DNA of 56,645 nt from Myxococcota bacterium (GTDB taxonomy: Bacteria > Myxococcota_C > UBA6777), in the NCBI GenBank assembly GCA_023150835.1, contig JAKLKB010000029.1:1-56645 (forward strand). The letters run 5' to 3'. A program made the translations under genes and the position numbers. Positions 9,178 to 18,402 of the stretch are shown here, in pieces (position 1 is the stretch's first letter; every line of letters starts with the position of its first letter). Under the pieces are notes generated by a model. It saw only the letters and a program-made list of their open reading frames with translations. It did no database searches and had not been told where the DNA came from.

Positions 9178-10170
9178 ATGTGGTTGATCGGTGATATCGG
9201 CGGGACAAGCGCCCGTATGGCGATGGTGGACAAAGGCGATGGCCCCCGCGTATGGAGAAACGATCAGCGATATGAGAGCGGAGATTACGAAGGAATCGAA
9301 TGGATCGTGGAGACTTATCGAGAGTCTTTTGGGGGAGAGATCGAAGGGATCTGTTTGGGAGTGGCGGGGCCGGTGCGCGAGGGGCGTGTGGAACTCACGA
9401 ACTTGGGCTGGGTGTTGGATATCCGACAGATGCGGGAGCGGCTGGGGGTGGAGCGGATCGTGTTGTTGAACGATCTGCAAGCGATGGCCTACGCGATCCC
9501 GGTCTTGTCGCCATTTGAGCGCGAAGTCTTACAAGAAGGAAAGCCCCAAGCAGAGGGAGTGATCGGGTTGGTGGCAGCGGGGACAGGCTTGGGGGAAAGC
9601 GTATTGTGGTGGGATGGTCGGCGTTATCATGCGATGGCCTCGGAAGGCGGGCATTGCGACTTTGCGCCGATCGACGAAGAACAGGTAGGGTTGTTGCGCT
9701 TTGTGATGCGAGAGCATGCCCATGTGAGCTATGAGCGCGTATGTTCGGGGGGGTTGGGGATGGCGTATTTGTACCGTTATTTGAAAGAAGTTCGAGGATT
9801 CGATGGGCACGAAGAGATCGACCAAGCGGTGATAAGAAATAGCCGACAAGCCTCGCGGCTAATCGCAGAAGAAGCGGGGCGTTCAGGACGTGTTGGAGAG
9901 TTTTGTAAGGAAGTCATGCGCTTGTTTTCGCGGATATTGGCGGCGGAACTTGGCAATCTTGCGCTCAAGGTGCTACCAACAGGCGGCTTGTACATCGGGG
10001 GAGGGTTGGCTGTAGGCGCACGTGAGATGTTCCGCGAACCCGCTTTTTTGGGGGCTTTTCGCTCAAAAGGACGCTACGCAAGAACGATGGAAGAATTTGC
10101 GATCTCCGTGATCACACATCCCGAACCCGGATTGTTGGGCGTTGCAAACTACGCGCTGAGTTTGGATTGA
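9178..10170 (+). CDS. glk: Glucokinase
   Basis: 330 aa, near the usual ~320 of bacterial Glk. The start at 9178 has AGAGGAGG 7 nt upstream; the frame continues upstream only as low-quality sequence. Family motifs in order: phosphate-binding IGDIGGTSARMA, LGVAGPV, NLGWVLD, the catalytic Asp in LLNDLQAMAYAIP, GTGLGES, EGGHCDFAP, ERVCSGGLG and C-terminal GGLYIGGGLA. The enzyme phosphorylates glucose with ATP to glucose 6-phosphate in the cytoplasm. It is transcribed divergently from the protease gene with 261 bp between them, and is followed by a family A repeat. Confidence 0.93.
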   Translation: MWLIGDIGGTSARMAMVDKGDGPRVWRNDQRYESGDYEGIEWIVETYRESFGGEIEGICLGVAGPVREGRVELTNLGWVLDIRQMRERLGVERIVLLNDLQAMAYAIPVLSPFEREVLQEGKPQAEGVIGLVAAGTGLGESVLWWDGRRYHAMASEGGHCDFAPIDEEQVGLLRFVMREHAHVSYERVCSGGLGMAYLYRYLKEVRGFDGHEEIDQAVIRNSRQASRLIAEEAGRSGRVGEFCKEVMRLFSRILAAELGNLALKVLPTGGLYIGGGLAVGAREMFREPAFLGAFRSKGRYARTMEEFAISVITHPEPGLLGVANYALSLD

Positions 10171-10189
10171 AGCGGAGCCAACCAGCGAA

Positions 10190-10290
10190 ACGAAATCCGC
10201 CCACGATGTGATCATAAAGAGGTTGGGGCAGCCCCCAACCCAAGAACGTCTACGCACGACATTTCGATCACACTTCTCTCGGATATCGTA
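10190..10290 (-). repeat. Dispersed repeat family A, copy
   Basis: About 101 bp between glk and the next gene. Ends ACGAAATCCGC and CGGATATCGTA are imperfect inverted repeats. It contains the hairpin GGTTGGGG/CCCCCAACC (about 10213-10231), which could act on glk mRNA 3' ends. Confidence 0.75.
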
Positions 10291-10322
10291 GGACACCTCC
10301 CAAAAAGCAAAGGGGATTTTTC

Positions 10323-12563
10323 GTGTATGATCGCGGCAGTTTGAGTTTATGGGTTTGGGCGGTTTTTCTTGGAGAATGGAGTCTGTTGGTCTGGTTTGGG
10401 GGCCTCACTCCCCCAAGAACCCACGCCGAGAACTGGCGACTCCGTCAAACCAACCAGCGCCGCCAACAAGAGGCTCTCAAGAGGCTACAACAACAACCTT
10501 TTTCAGGAACAGCATTTGAGGCGCTTTGGCGGGCCTCTCAAAAAAAAGCCGCCCAGATCCGCATAGAAAAAGCCCTACGTCAGGGTCTGAAGAAGCAACC
10601 CCAAGCGTGGTGGCGATGGGTGGTTTGGGGGCGATGGAAGATGGCGCAGAAACGTTGCGGAGAAGCGTTGGCAGCATGGGAGAAGGCCGAAAGCTACCGT
10701 GCAGATTGGCGGCTTTGTCAAGGCAAAGCCCGAGCGTGGACTTGTGCTGGAGAGAAACAACGGGGACTCGAACAAAGCCGCAAGTGCTTGTCCCAAGTTC
10801 CTGCGGGAGAGAGAGAAAAAGCCTACCAAGAAGTGATGCGGATGGCGATCCAATTACGAGAAAACAAAGCCTTGGCGGATCTGATGCGCGGCGTAGTGGT
10901 GGGGAGGTGGTCACGAAGCGTGTTGTTGTCGATGGCGAGGCACTTATTGAACAGCGGTTATGCCTCGTATGCTTTGCGGGTGTACGAGGTGATGTTGCAA
11001 CAAGGCAAGGCCCACAGCACCAAAGACTGGAAAGAAGCCAGTGAGGCCGCATTGCATACAGGAGCGCTCGGACAAGCCAAGACCTACCTCGCGCACGCTT
11101 ACAAAAGCCCCCAAGGTCCGTCTTGGTGGATGTGGGAATTGTACGGATTAGAGGAGCGGATCGCACGACGCGGTGGAGATCTGCGCACACTTTACGCACA
11201 ACGCAAAGCTGCATGGGGTCCATCACAAACAACAGATAAAACCCGAAGGTTGGACTGGTTGGCCCGAATCGCCGCAGAGATCGGACAAAAAGAAGATGCG
11301 GCGTTGTGGGATCGACAGATCTTGTCGGCGCATCCGCAAGATGTGCAAGCGCTGTTGCGACGCCTACGAGACGCACAACAACGCGGCGATCAAACCATCA
11401 CCCTACAACAGTACGATGCCCTCCTAAAAAGCCAACGCGCAGATCCCGCACACATCGTCTTTTACGTCGAAGCATTGTCCAAACGTTCGGGGCGACCGAA
11501 GTTAGGGCGTTGGAAAGAGTCGTGGGCGACCTTGTATCGGGGGTTATTGTGCTACCACCGCCAACCAAGCCTGTGGATGCACTACAGCACCGAAGAACAC
11601 TTTGGCGAAGCTTGTTACCGCTCAAGCCAAGACGACTGGGCCGAATATCGCCAACGCCGCTGGGACTTTTGGTGGCGCTATGAAGCCAAAGAGCCGCAAA
11701 AACAAGACATCCAACGTGCGCGACGTGTCTTGCTTGCCGCTGTGCGCCAATACAACGGAAGCTTGGAGGCCTTGCGCAATTTCGAGCCTTGGCTGGTTTG
11801 GCTGGGAGAAGACGCAACAGCCTCGAAAGTGCGCAACAGAATGATCGCCTTGAGCGCGGGAGACGCAGAAGCGTTTGTCTGGCTCGAAAAGATGTTTCGA
11901 GAGATGGGCGATCATGCCCGATGGGACACGCTCGTCGAACTTCATCTGGACGAGCCGCGCTGGAACCTTGGTCAGTTTGGAGCCTTGTTGTTCCATCTCG
12001 CCCAAGTCTGGGCCGAACAAGAAACCACAGCCCGACTGAATAAAGCAAAGCTCCGATGGTTCGAACGCTTTGAAGCAAGACGCTCCAAAAAGTCCTCCCC
12101 ATCGAGGAATACAAGTCAAACATGGTCTCGCGTCCCTTGTGATCGGCTGCTGCGCGCCATCCAACGCCATTCCGCCGCCATCGCCCAAACCAGCGCACAG
12201 ATGCAACGACGGTCGTCCCTACGGCCACTTCCACCAAACTCTCCTTCCCCCAACCCAACGCTTCTCGCCGCTCCTCCCCCCAACCACACAGCGCACCGCT
12301 TCAACGGATTCTCCGCAGCAGAAAAAGGCTTATGGCGCGTGTCGGTTCCCTACGCGGCTTGCAGCACAAAAACAGCGCCTTCGAACCTCCGAAATCGTTT
12401 GGAATCCCTCGGATGGGATGCCCAACAATGGGCATGGCTGCTCCATAACTACGCACAGATGGGCGAGATCGAAGGCGTTCGTCGCCTCTACAAAAAGGCC
12501 CCTGATCAGACGGGTTATTGGGAAAAGTGGCTGGCCGAACGCACCCCCTCCCCGATCCCCTAG
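10323..12563 (+). CDS. Hypothetical exported protein with TPR-like helical repeats
   Basis: 746 aa. The start codon appears to be GTG at 10323, with AAAGGGG 7 nt upstream. A hydrophobic N-terminal segment (about residues 8-28, then PRTHAEN) suggests export. Most of the protein is Ala/Trp/Arg/Gln-rich alpha-helical repeats with TPR-like spacing (for example ALAAWEKAESYRADW, SYALRVYEVMLQQGKA). A Ser/Thr/Pro-rich low-complexity stretch at about residues 590-660 separates a final helical segment. The specific family is not recognised. A scaffold or envelope-associated role is a guess from the architecture. It is convergent with the HEAT/DUF1460 gene. Confidence 0.65.
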   Translation: MYDRGSLSLWVWAVFLGEWSLLVWFGGLTPPRTHAENWRLRQTNQRRQQEALKRLQQQPFSGTAFEALWRASQKKAAQIRIEKALRQGLKKQPQAWWRWVVWGRWKMAQKRCGEALAAWEKAESYRADWRLCQGKARAWTCAGEKQRGLEQSRKCLSQVPAGEREKAYQEVMRMAIQLRENKALADLMRGVVVGRWSRSVLLSMARHLLNSGYASYALRVYEVMLQQGKAHSTKDWKEASEAALHTGALGQAKTYLAHAYKSPQGPSWWMWELYGLEERIARRGGDLRTLYAQRKAAWGPSQTTDKTRRLDWLARIAAEIGQKEDAALWDRQILSAHPQDVQALLRRLRDAQQRGDQTITLQQYDALLKSQRADPAHIVFYVEALSKRSGRPKLGRWKESWATLYRGLLCYHRQPSLWMHYSTEEHFGEACYRSSQDDWAEYRQRRWDFWWRYEAKEPQKQDIQRARRVLLAAVRQYNGSLEALRNFEPWLVWLGEDATASKVRNRMIALSAGDAEAFVWLEKMFREMGDHARWDTLVELHLDEPRWNLGQFGALLFHLAQVWAEQETTARLNKAKLRWFERFEARRSKKSSPSRNTSQTWSRVPCDRLLRAIQRHSAAIAQTSAQMQRRSSLRPLPPNSPSPNPTLLAAPPPNHTAHRFNGFSAAEKGLWRVSVPYAACSTKTAPSNLRNRLESLGWDAQQWAWLLHNYAQMGEIEGVRRLYKKAPDQTGYWEKWLAERTPSPIP

Positions 12564-12665
12564 CCTTACAGGGGTACAAAACACGAAATAAGCAGAGGAC
12601 TCGCGATGCTTTTACCCCTCCCCCCCCCAGCCCCCTAGCCGTCTGCTCTATCGCAAACCCAAGCG

Positions 12666-14366
12666 TCACGGGGATATCCGCGAGAGATGGGGTGGGAGGT
12701 TCAGGCGGATCTGCAAGAGATGAACACCCAAACGAGGTTTGCGATACCGACGAAGGCTCTGTAAGTATTCGACCAACGGCATATCCATAACACTATTCCA
12801 GACCTTCGTCGCATGGCGCATGTACGGTTTTCCGTCGATCCACACGACCACGCCTTGATGCACGATCTGAAACGGAGAATTCGATGGCATCGGCACCAAC
12901 ACACTGATGATCGTTCCTGTGCGCATCTTGTGTGCCTGTCGCACAGCAACCTCCAACGGCAGATACGGCAGGCTGTGCCGCCCCATCACAAGGTTCGCCA
13001 CCCCCAAGCGTTCGAGCATCATCCGCCCCTCACGCGAAGATTGATAACTCTGCAAGCTGAGCTGCTTGGTCACGGAGCGCGTCTGATCACCCCCGTGTTT
13101 GCGCGTGATATCTTCAACAAAGCCTTCGCGGATCATCATCGGGATCCATTGCAGCATCGGAAAGTGCTTGCGCTTTTCATAAGCGATCTGTCCGCCCACA
13201 TAACGCAGCCTTTGCGTAAACGCCACCGCATCGCGCAAACGCGAATGCTGCGTCATCGCCATCGCTTGTTCCAAAAAAGTCACACAGTCCATCTTTTCGA
13301 GCGAAAAGATCGGATCCTTGTCCACGCGCCCTGTCGGGCCTTCTCCAAGCGCATCAAATACGTACTTCGTCCCCAACATCCGCTGCGTGATCGCCACAAA
13401 ACGCTCCGAAGGTTCCGCATGGCGCTTGTGTAGATTCTCCAACCATGCCGCAACATCCGACGGTTTCATCGCAAACAACGAAGGCGGAACATCCGGCATC
13501 TTTGGCAAGATCTCCGCTTGGTAGCGCCGCAACGACCCTTCGCAAAAGTCCGAAGGCAACGTCTTCTTTTCGCACTCATCCTCCAAAAAGCGCGAATGCT
13601 TTCGATCTTTGTGTTGCAACAGGCCTTTGGCGATCGCCAACCGCATCGCGGGAGTATCTTGAAAGCGCGCAAACAAGAAGGCCGAAGCCCACCGACTGCG
13701 CCATCGCATCAGATGGGAAAGGGCTTTTTGAGGGCTGCGTTTCCAAAATCCTTCCCATCGGACTTGTCTGCCCGCATGACCAAGCGATGCCAGCGTGAGC
13801 GAATACGCCATCCCCACGCGGCTTTGCAACGCAGGTGTCCAGCCCTCCAAAGCCTGACGCGCTTGTTGTTCGCCGATCTCAGAGAGCGAAGCCAGAGCCA
13901 ACACCGCTTCGGCTCGGCTCCCTTGGGCTGAAACCTCCAAAAGATCCGATACCGCGCCCGAATCGCGCAACATCCCCAAAGAGCGGATCGCCGCCAAACG
14001 CACTTCGGCATCAGCATCTTTGACAAAGGGGCGCAGCAACACCGCCGTCCATCCGATCCCCATCTCACCAAACGCGATGGCCGCGCCCCGTCGCATCGAA
14101 GCCTCGGGCATATTCAACAGCCCCGCCAACACAGGCCACGCACGCACATCTCCTTGTCGTCGGATCTGTCGAGCCGTCGCACGCTGAAACCCCGCACTAC
14201 TCGACCGAATGCGATACACCAAACGCATCAACGACAGCGAGCGCGTGTTGGCTTCCGCCTCCGCCTCCCATCCCCACAGCACACACATCACACACATCAC
14301 CCCCAAACCACGCATCCCCGCGCTCAACCGACTTCTCTCAACACCTTCTCTCCACATCCTTCGCAT
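12666..14366 (-). CDS. Exported HEAT-repeat protein with DUF1460 amidase-like domain
   Basis: 566 aa from the ATG at 14366 (AGGAAG about 7 nt upstream; an ATG at 14357 is an alternative). An N-terminal hydrophobic segment (MCVMCVLWGW) followed by AEAEA suggests a signal peptide. Residues ~40-180 contain HEAT-like helical repeats (MRRGAAIAFGEMG, AEVRLAAIRSLGML). Residues ~320-550 match DUF1460 (N-acetylmuramoyl-L-alanine amidase-like, NlpC/P60-related): TKYVFDALGEG, then MDCVTFLEQ with the likely nucleophile Cys361, and HQGVVV for the His. The role is probably peptidoglycan or peptide cleavage in the periplasm, with the HEAT part as a binding module. HEAT fused to DUF1460 is not an arrangement I know. 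It lies 93 bp downstream of the VapC-like gene on the same strand. Confidence 0.75.
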   Translation of the reverse strand: MRRMWREGVERSRLSAGMRGLGVMCVMCVLWGWEAEAEANTRSLSLMRLVYRIRSSSAGFQRATARQIRRQGDVRAWPVLAGLLNMPEASMRRGAAIAFGEMGIGWTAVLLRPFVKDADAEVRLAAIRSLGMLRDSGAVSDLLEVSAQGSRAEAVLALASLSEIGEQQARQALEGWTPALQSRVGMAYSLTLASLGHAGRQVRWEGFWKRSPQKALSHLMRWRSRWASAFLFARFQDTPAMRLAIAKGLLQHKDRKHSRFLEDECEKKTLPSDFCEGSLRRYQAEILPKMPDVPPSLFAMKPSDVAAWLENLHKRHAEPSERFVAITQRMLGTKYVFDALGEGPTGRVDKDPIFSLEKMDCVTFLEQAMAMTQHSRLRDAVAFTQRLRYVGGQIAYEKRKHFPMLQWIPMMIREGFVEDITRKHGGDQTRSVTKQLSLQSYQSSREGRMMLERLGVANLVMGRHSLPYLPLEVAVRQAHKMRTGTIISVLVPMPSNSPFQIVHQGVVVWIDGKPYMRHATKVWNSVMDMPLVEYLQSLRRYRKPRLGVHLLQIRLNLPPHLSRISP

Positions 14367-14459
14367 CCTCTTTCTTCCTGTGAGGCTCCTCTCAAACAAG
14401 GCTCTCCTGCTCCCAAAACCAACGTCCAAGTCGTCCGCTTTTTTAGGCTTCCTGCGTTG

Positions 14460-14870
14460 TCAAAAATTGGTCAGCGTTGTCATCAAAATGAGTTCGTCGA
14501 TGCACTTGAAATCAGACGGGTTATGCGTGACAAGGGGAATTTGGAAGTGTATCGCTGTCGCGGCAATCCACGCATCTTGAACGGAAATCGGCTGCCCACT
14601 CGAACGAGCAACGGCCCTCACTCTCCCCCACTCTTTGCACACATTGGCATGGTACGGAAGCATCAAATAATCCAACCGCAAAGCTTCCTCTAATTCTATT
14701 TTTCGCCTTTCTCCCCACCGATTGATCTCAGCCCATTGAAACAGCTCAGCGACCGTCATAAAAGATATCGCCAAGACTTTTCCTTCAAGAAAAGGAGCGT
14801 ACGCTTCTGCTCGCGTATCGGCTTTTATCAAAAAGGAAACAATATTGGTATCCAAAAGTACAGTCCTCAC
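14460..14870 (-). CDS. PIN-domain ribonuclease toxin (VapC-like)
   Basis: 136 aa, the typical size of VapC toxins. PIN-domain acidic residues are present: LLDTNIVS, an internal Glu in TVAELFQW, DAWIAATA, and a final acidic position in THNPSDF. VapC proteins cleave specific RNAs (often tRNA or rRNA) using Mg2+. The start codon overlaps the antitoxin stop codon as ATGA, a standard arrangement for translational coupling. The pair sits directly downstream of coaBC on the same strand. Confidence 0.88.
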   Translation of the reverse strand: MRTVLLDTNIVSFLIKADTRAEAYAPFLEGKVLAISFMTVAELFQWAEINRWGERRKIELEEALRLDYLMLPYHANVCKEWGRVRAVARSSGQPISVQDAWIAATAIHFQIPLVTHNPSDFKCIDELILMTTLTNF

Positions 14871-15166
14871 GAATTTTCCCTTTGTTTGTCGGCCAACCTT
14901 TGTTCCTCCAAAAACGTTGTGAACTCGTCCGCTCCCTCCTGCTTCGGCCAGAGTTCTTTTCGGTACGCTTGGAGGCTTGGCTTAGCTTGGATTTGCTGTA
15001 CTTCGATGTATTCTTCCAAAGTTTTCCCTTTCCACACGCTCCGTTTTTCCTCGATATCCTGAAATCTGCTCTGCAGTTTTGATGAAAGCCTTGAAACAAG
15101 TTCCAGTTGCTCAGATAACGATAACGTAGTTACCGCGTCCATAATCTCTTCGACTCGTGTCCTCAT
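14867..15166 (-). CDS. Antitoxin of the VapC-like toxin
   Basis: 99 aa. Start at 15166 has AAGGAG 6 nt upstream; an upstream extension of the frame is not supported. The N-terminal half (MRTRVEEIMDAVTTLSLSEQ, then leucine-rich helices) resembles the small helical antitoxins that accompany PIN toxins. A clear AbrB or ribbon-helix-helix DNA-binding motif is not obvious. The C-terminal part, rich in Lys/Glu/Gln/Trp, is the likely toxin-binding segment. Identification rests mainly on the 4-nt overlap with the PIN gene. Its start is only 28 nt from the coaBC stop, suggesting shared transcription. Confidence 0.75.
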   Translation of the reverse strand: MRTRVEEIMDAVTTLSLSEQLELVSRLSSKLQSRFQDIEEKRSVWKGKTLEEYIEVQQIQAKPSLQAYRKELWPKQEGADEFTTFLEEQRLADKQRENS

Positions 15167-15194
15167 TTGCTTCTCCTTCACGTTCTTCACACCA

Positions 15195-16412
15195 CTAAAG
15201 CAGGTGTGCTTGTTGTTTCTGACGCAACGCGACCACACGATCCAAGATCGCGTGCGCCACCTCTTCTTTTCCCATCAAAGGCAGCGCGATCGCCTCCTGC
15301 CCCACTTCAAACAAGATCACTTGGTTGGTGTCTGTCCCAAAACCACTGCCTTGTTGTGTCACGTCGTTGCCAACGATCAGATCGAGATGTTTTCGCACCA
15401 ACTTATCTTGCGCGTTTTCCATCAGGTTCTCTGTCTCCGCCGCAAACCCAACTGTAATCCGCAAGGGCGACGGGGGCAATGAAGCCAAGATATCGATGTT
15501 GCGCGCAAGCTCAAGCCCCAACGGGCCTTCCTTTTTCTTGATCTTTTGCATGGAGACCTCTGCGGGCCGATAGTCCGCCACCGCAGCAGACATGATCAGC
15601 GTCGTTGCTTGCGCAAGATGTGCATGAACAGCTTCCGCCATCTGTGCGGCAGAACGGACATCAACACGCACACAACCCGCAGGCACAGGCCGCTCTTTCA
15701 TCGCCGTGATCAACGTGACCTTGGCCCCCCGCATCGCCGCCACCTTGGCGATCGCAAAGCCCATCTTCCCCGTCGAACGATTCGACAAAAAGCGCACAGG
15801 GTCCAGATCCTCAAACGTCGCACCTGCCGTCACCACCAGATGCTCTCCACGCAGATCCTGACGCCCCCCTCCAAGCACCCATCCACAAAAATCCATCAAC
15901 TCTTGCGGTTCCGCCAACCTCCCCAATCCCGTCTCACCACACGCCATCTCCCCTTCTCCCGGGGCCGCGATCCAATAATTCTTCCATCCACCGATCTCTC
16001 GAAGATTGTTTTGAACCCCGGGATGAGCATACATCTGCGGATTCATCGCAGGAGCCAACACCACAGGCGCGTGCGACGCGATCACCGCTGTCGACAACAA
16101 GTCCTCTGCGTTTCCATGTGCGATCCTTGCGATGGTTCTAGCCGATGCAGGTGCCACAACGACCAGATCCGCACGTCGCGCCAACTGGATGTGCGCTGTC
16201 GCCACCTCTGGCCCACCGCTGTACATCTCGCTATATGCTTCGCGCCCTGTCAGCGAAAAAAAGGTCAACGGCGTAATAAACTCTTTTGCCGAGCGCGTCA
16301 TCACCACCTGCACCCGCGCCCCCGCACGCACCAGATATCGCGCAAACTCCGCCGCTTTGTATGCTGCGATACTCCCTGTCACCCCCAAAAGTACTTCTTT
16401 TCCGACAAACAT
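15195..16412 (-). CDS. coaBC: Bifunctional phosphopantothenoylcysteine decarboxylase / phosphopantothenate-cysteine ligase
   Basis: 405 aa, matching the ~406 aa of typical CoaBC. The start at 16412 has GGAGG 6 nt upstream. The CoaC flavoprotein half has VTGSIAAYKA, the catalytic His in AHIQLAR, PAMNPQMY and the Cys loop GEMACGETGLGR. The CoaB half (from about residue 185) has VTAGATFEDLDPVRFLSNRS, STGKMG, SAAVADYRP, VGFAAET, VGNDV and GFGTDTNQV. It performs two steps of coenzyme A synthesis, joining cysteine to phosphopantothenate and decarboxylating the product. A VapBC-like pair follows 28 nt downstream in the same direction, an unusual position for a toxin-antitoxin module. Confidence 0.95.
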   Translation of the reverse strand: MFVGKEVLLGVTGSIAAYKAAEFARYLVRAGARVQVVMTRSAKEFITPLTFFSLTGREAYSEMYSGGPEVATAHIQLARRADLVVVAPASARTIARIAHGNAEDLLSTAVIASHAPVVLAPAMNPQMYAHPGVQNNLREIGGWKNYWIAAPGEGEMACGETGLGRLAEPQELMDFCGWVLGGGRQDLRGEHLVVTAGATFEDLDPVRFLSNRSTGKMGFAIAKVAAMRGAKVTLITAMKERPVPAGCVRVDVRSAAQMAEAVHAHLAQATTLIMSAAVADYRPAEVSMQKIKKKEGPLGLELARNIDILASLPPSPLRITVGFAAETENLMENAQDKLVRKHLDLIVGNDVTQQGSGFGTDTNQVILFEVGQEAIALPLMGKEEVAHAILDRVVALRQKQQAHLL

Positions 16413-16600
16413 CCGACACCTCCGCACTCACTCCAAAAATACACCAGCCCCATCCCCAACCATCATGGCTGAGATCTCTCCACAATTCAACATCGCTCGC
16501 CTTGACAGCGACCCGCCGATCCACCAGATCCTGTCTCCAGAACAGCCGTTTTTCCATCGCTCGAACATCACCGATGGGACCGACTCACAAGGCAGCCACC

Positions 16601-18265
16601 ATGCCAACACGCTTCTTTCTATGCCTCGGATTCTCCGCGTTCTTTGGATCTGCTCACGCATCCCCTCCCTACCCGAACAACCCAAACCACCCAAGTACCC
16701 GAAGCAAACAAAACCACCCAAGTATCCGAGACAACCCAAACCACCCAAGTACCCGAGATAACCCAAACCACCCAAGTATCCGAAGCAAACAAAACCACCC
16801 ATCTGTCCGAGACCATCGCCGCCTTTACGCTGACGCTCGCCTCCCGGACGGAACCATCCAAAGCGGCAAACTGATCATCGAAGACGCCCCCCTTCCCCGC
16901 TCTGCTTTTCCCACCCAAAACGCCGACTGTTGGCCCTACGTCCGACGCCATCAACTGCGGCCATCAAGACCCCATCGGCACTATCCCAAAACGGTTGAAC
17001 AGGCCGTCCAATGGCTGCTTGCGGCAAAAAAACGCGGGCGGTTATTTTTCCAACAAGGCGCGATCCTCGGCCACTTACAAAGCGTGATCGACCAACACAC
17101 GCAAGGCGATCTCTACCTATTCTTCGGCAACAACCACACCATCACAACACACTACCGCTTTTTCAATGAAGCCCTCCATCTCGGAAAAGACGGACTCCAA
17201 CTCACGGGCATCACCCATCTTGCCCTCGAAGCCTTTGTCACAGACTTTCACTCTCCGCCCTTGTCTCGTCAAACCACCCGATGGCTGCGCGATATCTGGG
17301 GAAAAAACCAACGCGATCTGCTGCGCGATCCATCCCGTCGCCAACACCTTGCGCGCCTCCTGCTCACCAGCCAACAACCGCTGATCGATCTCTATCTTCA
17401 CCGCAAACAAGATTGGGCCTTTCGTCTCCTGACCGTTGTCAATCGCTTTCTGCTTGGCCGCGCCTACTCACGCTCCTTTCTCAACGAGATCGAAGCGACG
17501 CTCCGCCATGCCCGCAACCATCCCAACGGTCCTCTCGATGTGATCGCTACCGATATGTCGCTTTCTCTTCGCCAACGCTTCTACCATGTCTATTGTTGGA
17601 TCTACCCTCTGCGCGAAGCCTTTGGCCTCCAAATCATCCAACGCCGCCTCCAACAAAAGCCCCAAAAACGCCGCGTGATCGCCTTGATGTGGGGCGCTGA
17701 CCACATCCGTAAACAACGCTTCCCACGCTTTTTGCCCACCACCACACCCACCTACTCCGTCCGCCTCGCAGGCGGCTCCAAACCCGATCTGTGGGATCTT
17801 GCCTTCGCACGCCTCGGTTGGCCCTTGCGCGCCTTTGCCCTCGACACACCCAACGCCGAAGAAGCCGACCTCTTGATCCACTTTCCCCCCAAAGGCTCCT
17901 TTGCCCTCGCAAGCACAGAGATCCGCAAGATCGCACTCGCACGCCTACTACGCCAAACCCAAGGCTCCCGATGGAACGACCTTTCCCCCGTCTCCTTGAC
18001 CTACCAAAACAACCTCCGCCAAGTCCTCCAATTTCTTCAACCCCGCCTCGATCGCTGCCACCAACACGGCTTTTCCCCCTTACAGATCGAACTCCATATC
18101 GGCTCAAGCGGGCGCATTGTCCGCACGATCATTCGGTCCAACCCTTTCCGCTCTTGGTCCGAACGATGTATCCGCCTCGCCCTCTGGCGCTATCCTCTCC
18201 CTCCCCCTCCACGCGGCGCACCCCTCCGCCTTGATTTTGTCCTCCAACGCACCAAACTCCGCTGA
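16601..18265 (+). CDS. Exported ChaN/Tiki-like protein with AgmX/PglI-like C-terminal domain
   Basis: 554 aa from the ATG at 16601, chosen because it opens a signal peptide (MPTRFFLCLGFSAFFGSAHA). Its ribosome site is weak (ACAAGG), and the frame is open upstream across coaBC antisense sequence, which I regard as spurious. Residues ~27-71 are five 9-residue repeats (NPNHPSTRS/KQNHPSIRD type). Residues ~110-420 resemble the ChaN/EreA/Tiki superfamily: LYLFFGNNHTI, ITHLALEAF and VIALMWGADHI. The last ~90 residues, with two spaced Cys (LDRCHQHG, SERCIRLALWRYPLP), resemble the C-terminal domain of AgmX/PglI proteins of myxobacteria. It is probably periplasmic or outer-membrane; the function is unknown. 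The domain calls are from pattern resemblance only. Confidence 0.6.
   Translation: MPTRFFLCLGFSAFFGSAHASPPYPNNPNHPSTRSKQNHPSIRDNPNHPSTRDNPNHPSIRSKQNHPSVRDHRRLYADARLPDGTIQSGKLIIEDAPLPRSAFPTQNADCWPYVRRHQLRPSRPHRHYPKTVEQAVQWLLAAKKRGRLFFQQGAILGHLQSVIDQHTQGDLYLFFGNNHTITTHYRFFNEALHLGKDGLQLTGITHLALEAFVTDFHSPPLSRQTTRWLRDIWGKNQRDLLRDPSRRQHLARLLLTSQQPLIDLYLHRKQDWAFRLLTVVNRFLLGRAYSRSFLNEIEATLRHARNHPNGPLDVIATDMSLSLRQRFYHVYCWIYPLREAFGLQIIQRRLQQKPQKRRVIALMWGADHIRKQRFPRFLPTTTPTYSVRLAGGSKPDLWDLAFARLGWPLRAFALDTPNAEEADLLIHFPPKGSFALASTEIRKIALARLLRQTQGSRWNDLSPVSLTYQNNLRQVLQFLQPRLDRCHQHGFSPLQIELHIGSSGRIVRTIIRSNPFRSWSERCIRLALWRYPLPPPPRGAPLRLDFVLQRTKLR
16679..16813 (+). repeat. In-frame 27-nt minisatellite, five units
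   Basis: Five tandem 27-nt units (AACCCAAACCACCCAAGTA and variants) encode 9-residue Asn/His/Pro/Ser/Arg units directly after the signal peptide of the ChaN-like protein. The units keep the reading frame. Confidence 0.8.
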
Positions 18266-18299
18266 GCGCTTGCCTCCCACACCCTTTGCGTTCTTCTGC

Positions 18300-18328
18300 T
18301 TGACGGGGGCGATGGAGGATGGTAGAAC
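18300..18328 (+). promoter_or_regulatory. Probable sigma70-type promoter of pgk-tpiA-secG
   Basis: TTGACG at 18300-18305, a 17-nt spacer, then TAGAAC at 18323-18328 (5/6 and 4/6 matches to -35 and -10). It is 75 bp upstream of the pgk start and just downstream of the preceding stop codon. Confidence 0.5.
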
Positions 18329-18402
18329 GCTAGGTCTTGCAAAAAGGAATCGGCACCCCCAACGGGGTCAAGCCCCTAGAAATAAAAGGAAAAGGGAAAA
18401 TC

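Noticed and set aside
16286-16600. Upstream extension of the ChaN-like protein over coaBC
   Set aside because: It overlaps coaBC antisense and would bury a clear signal peptide in the middle of the protein.
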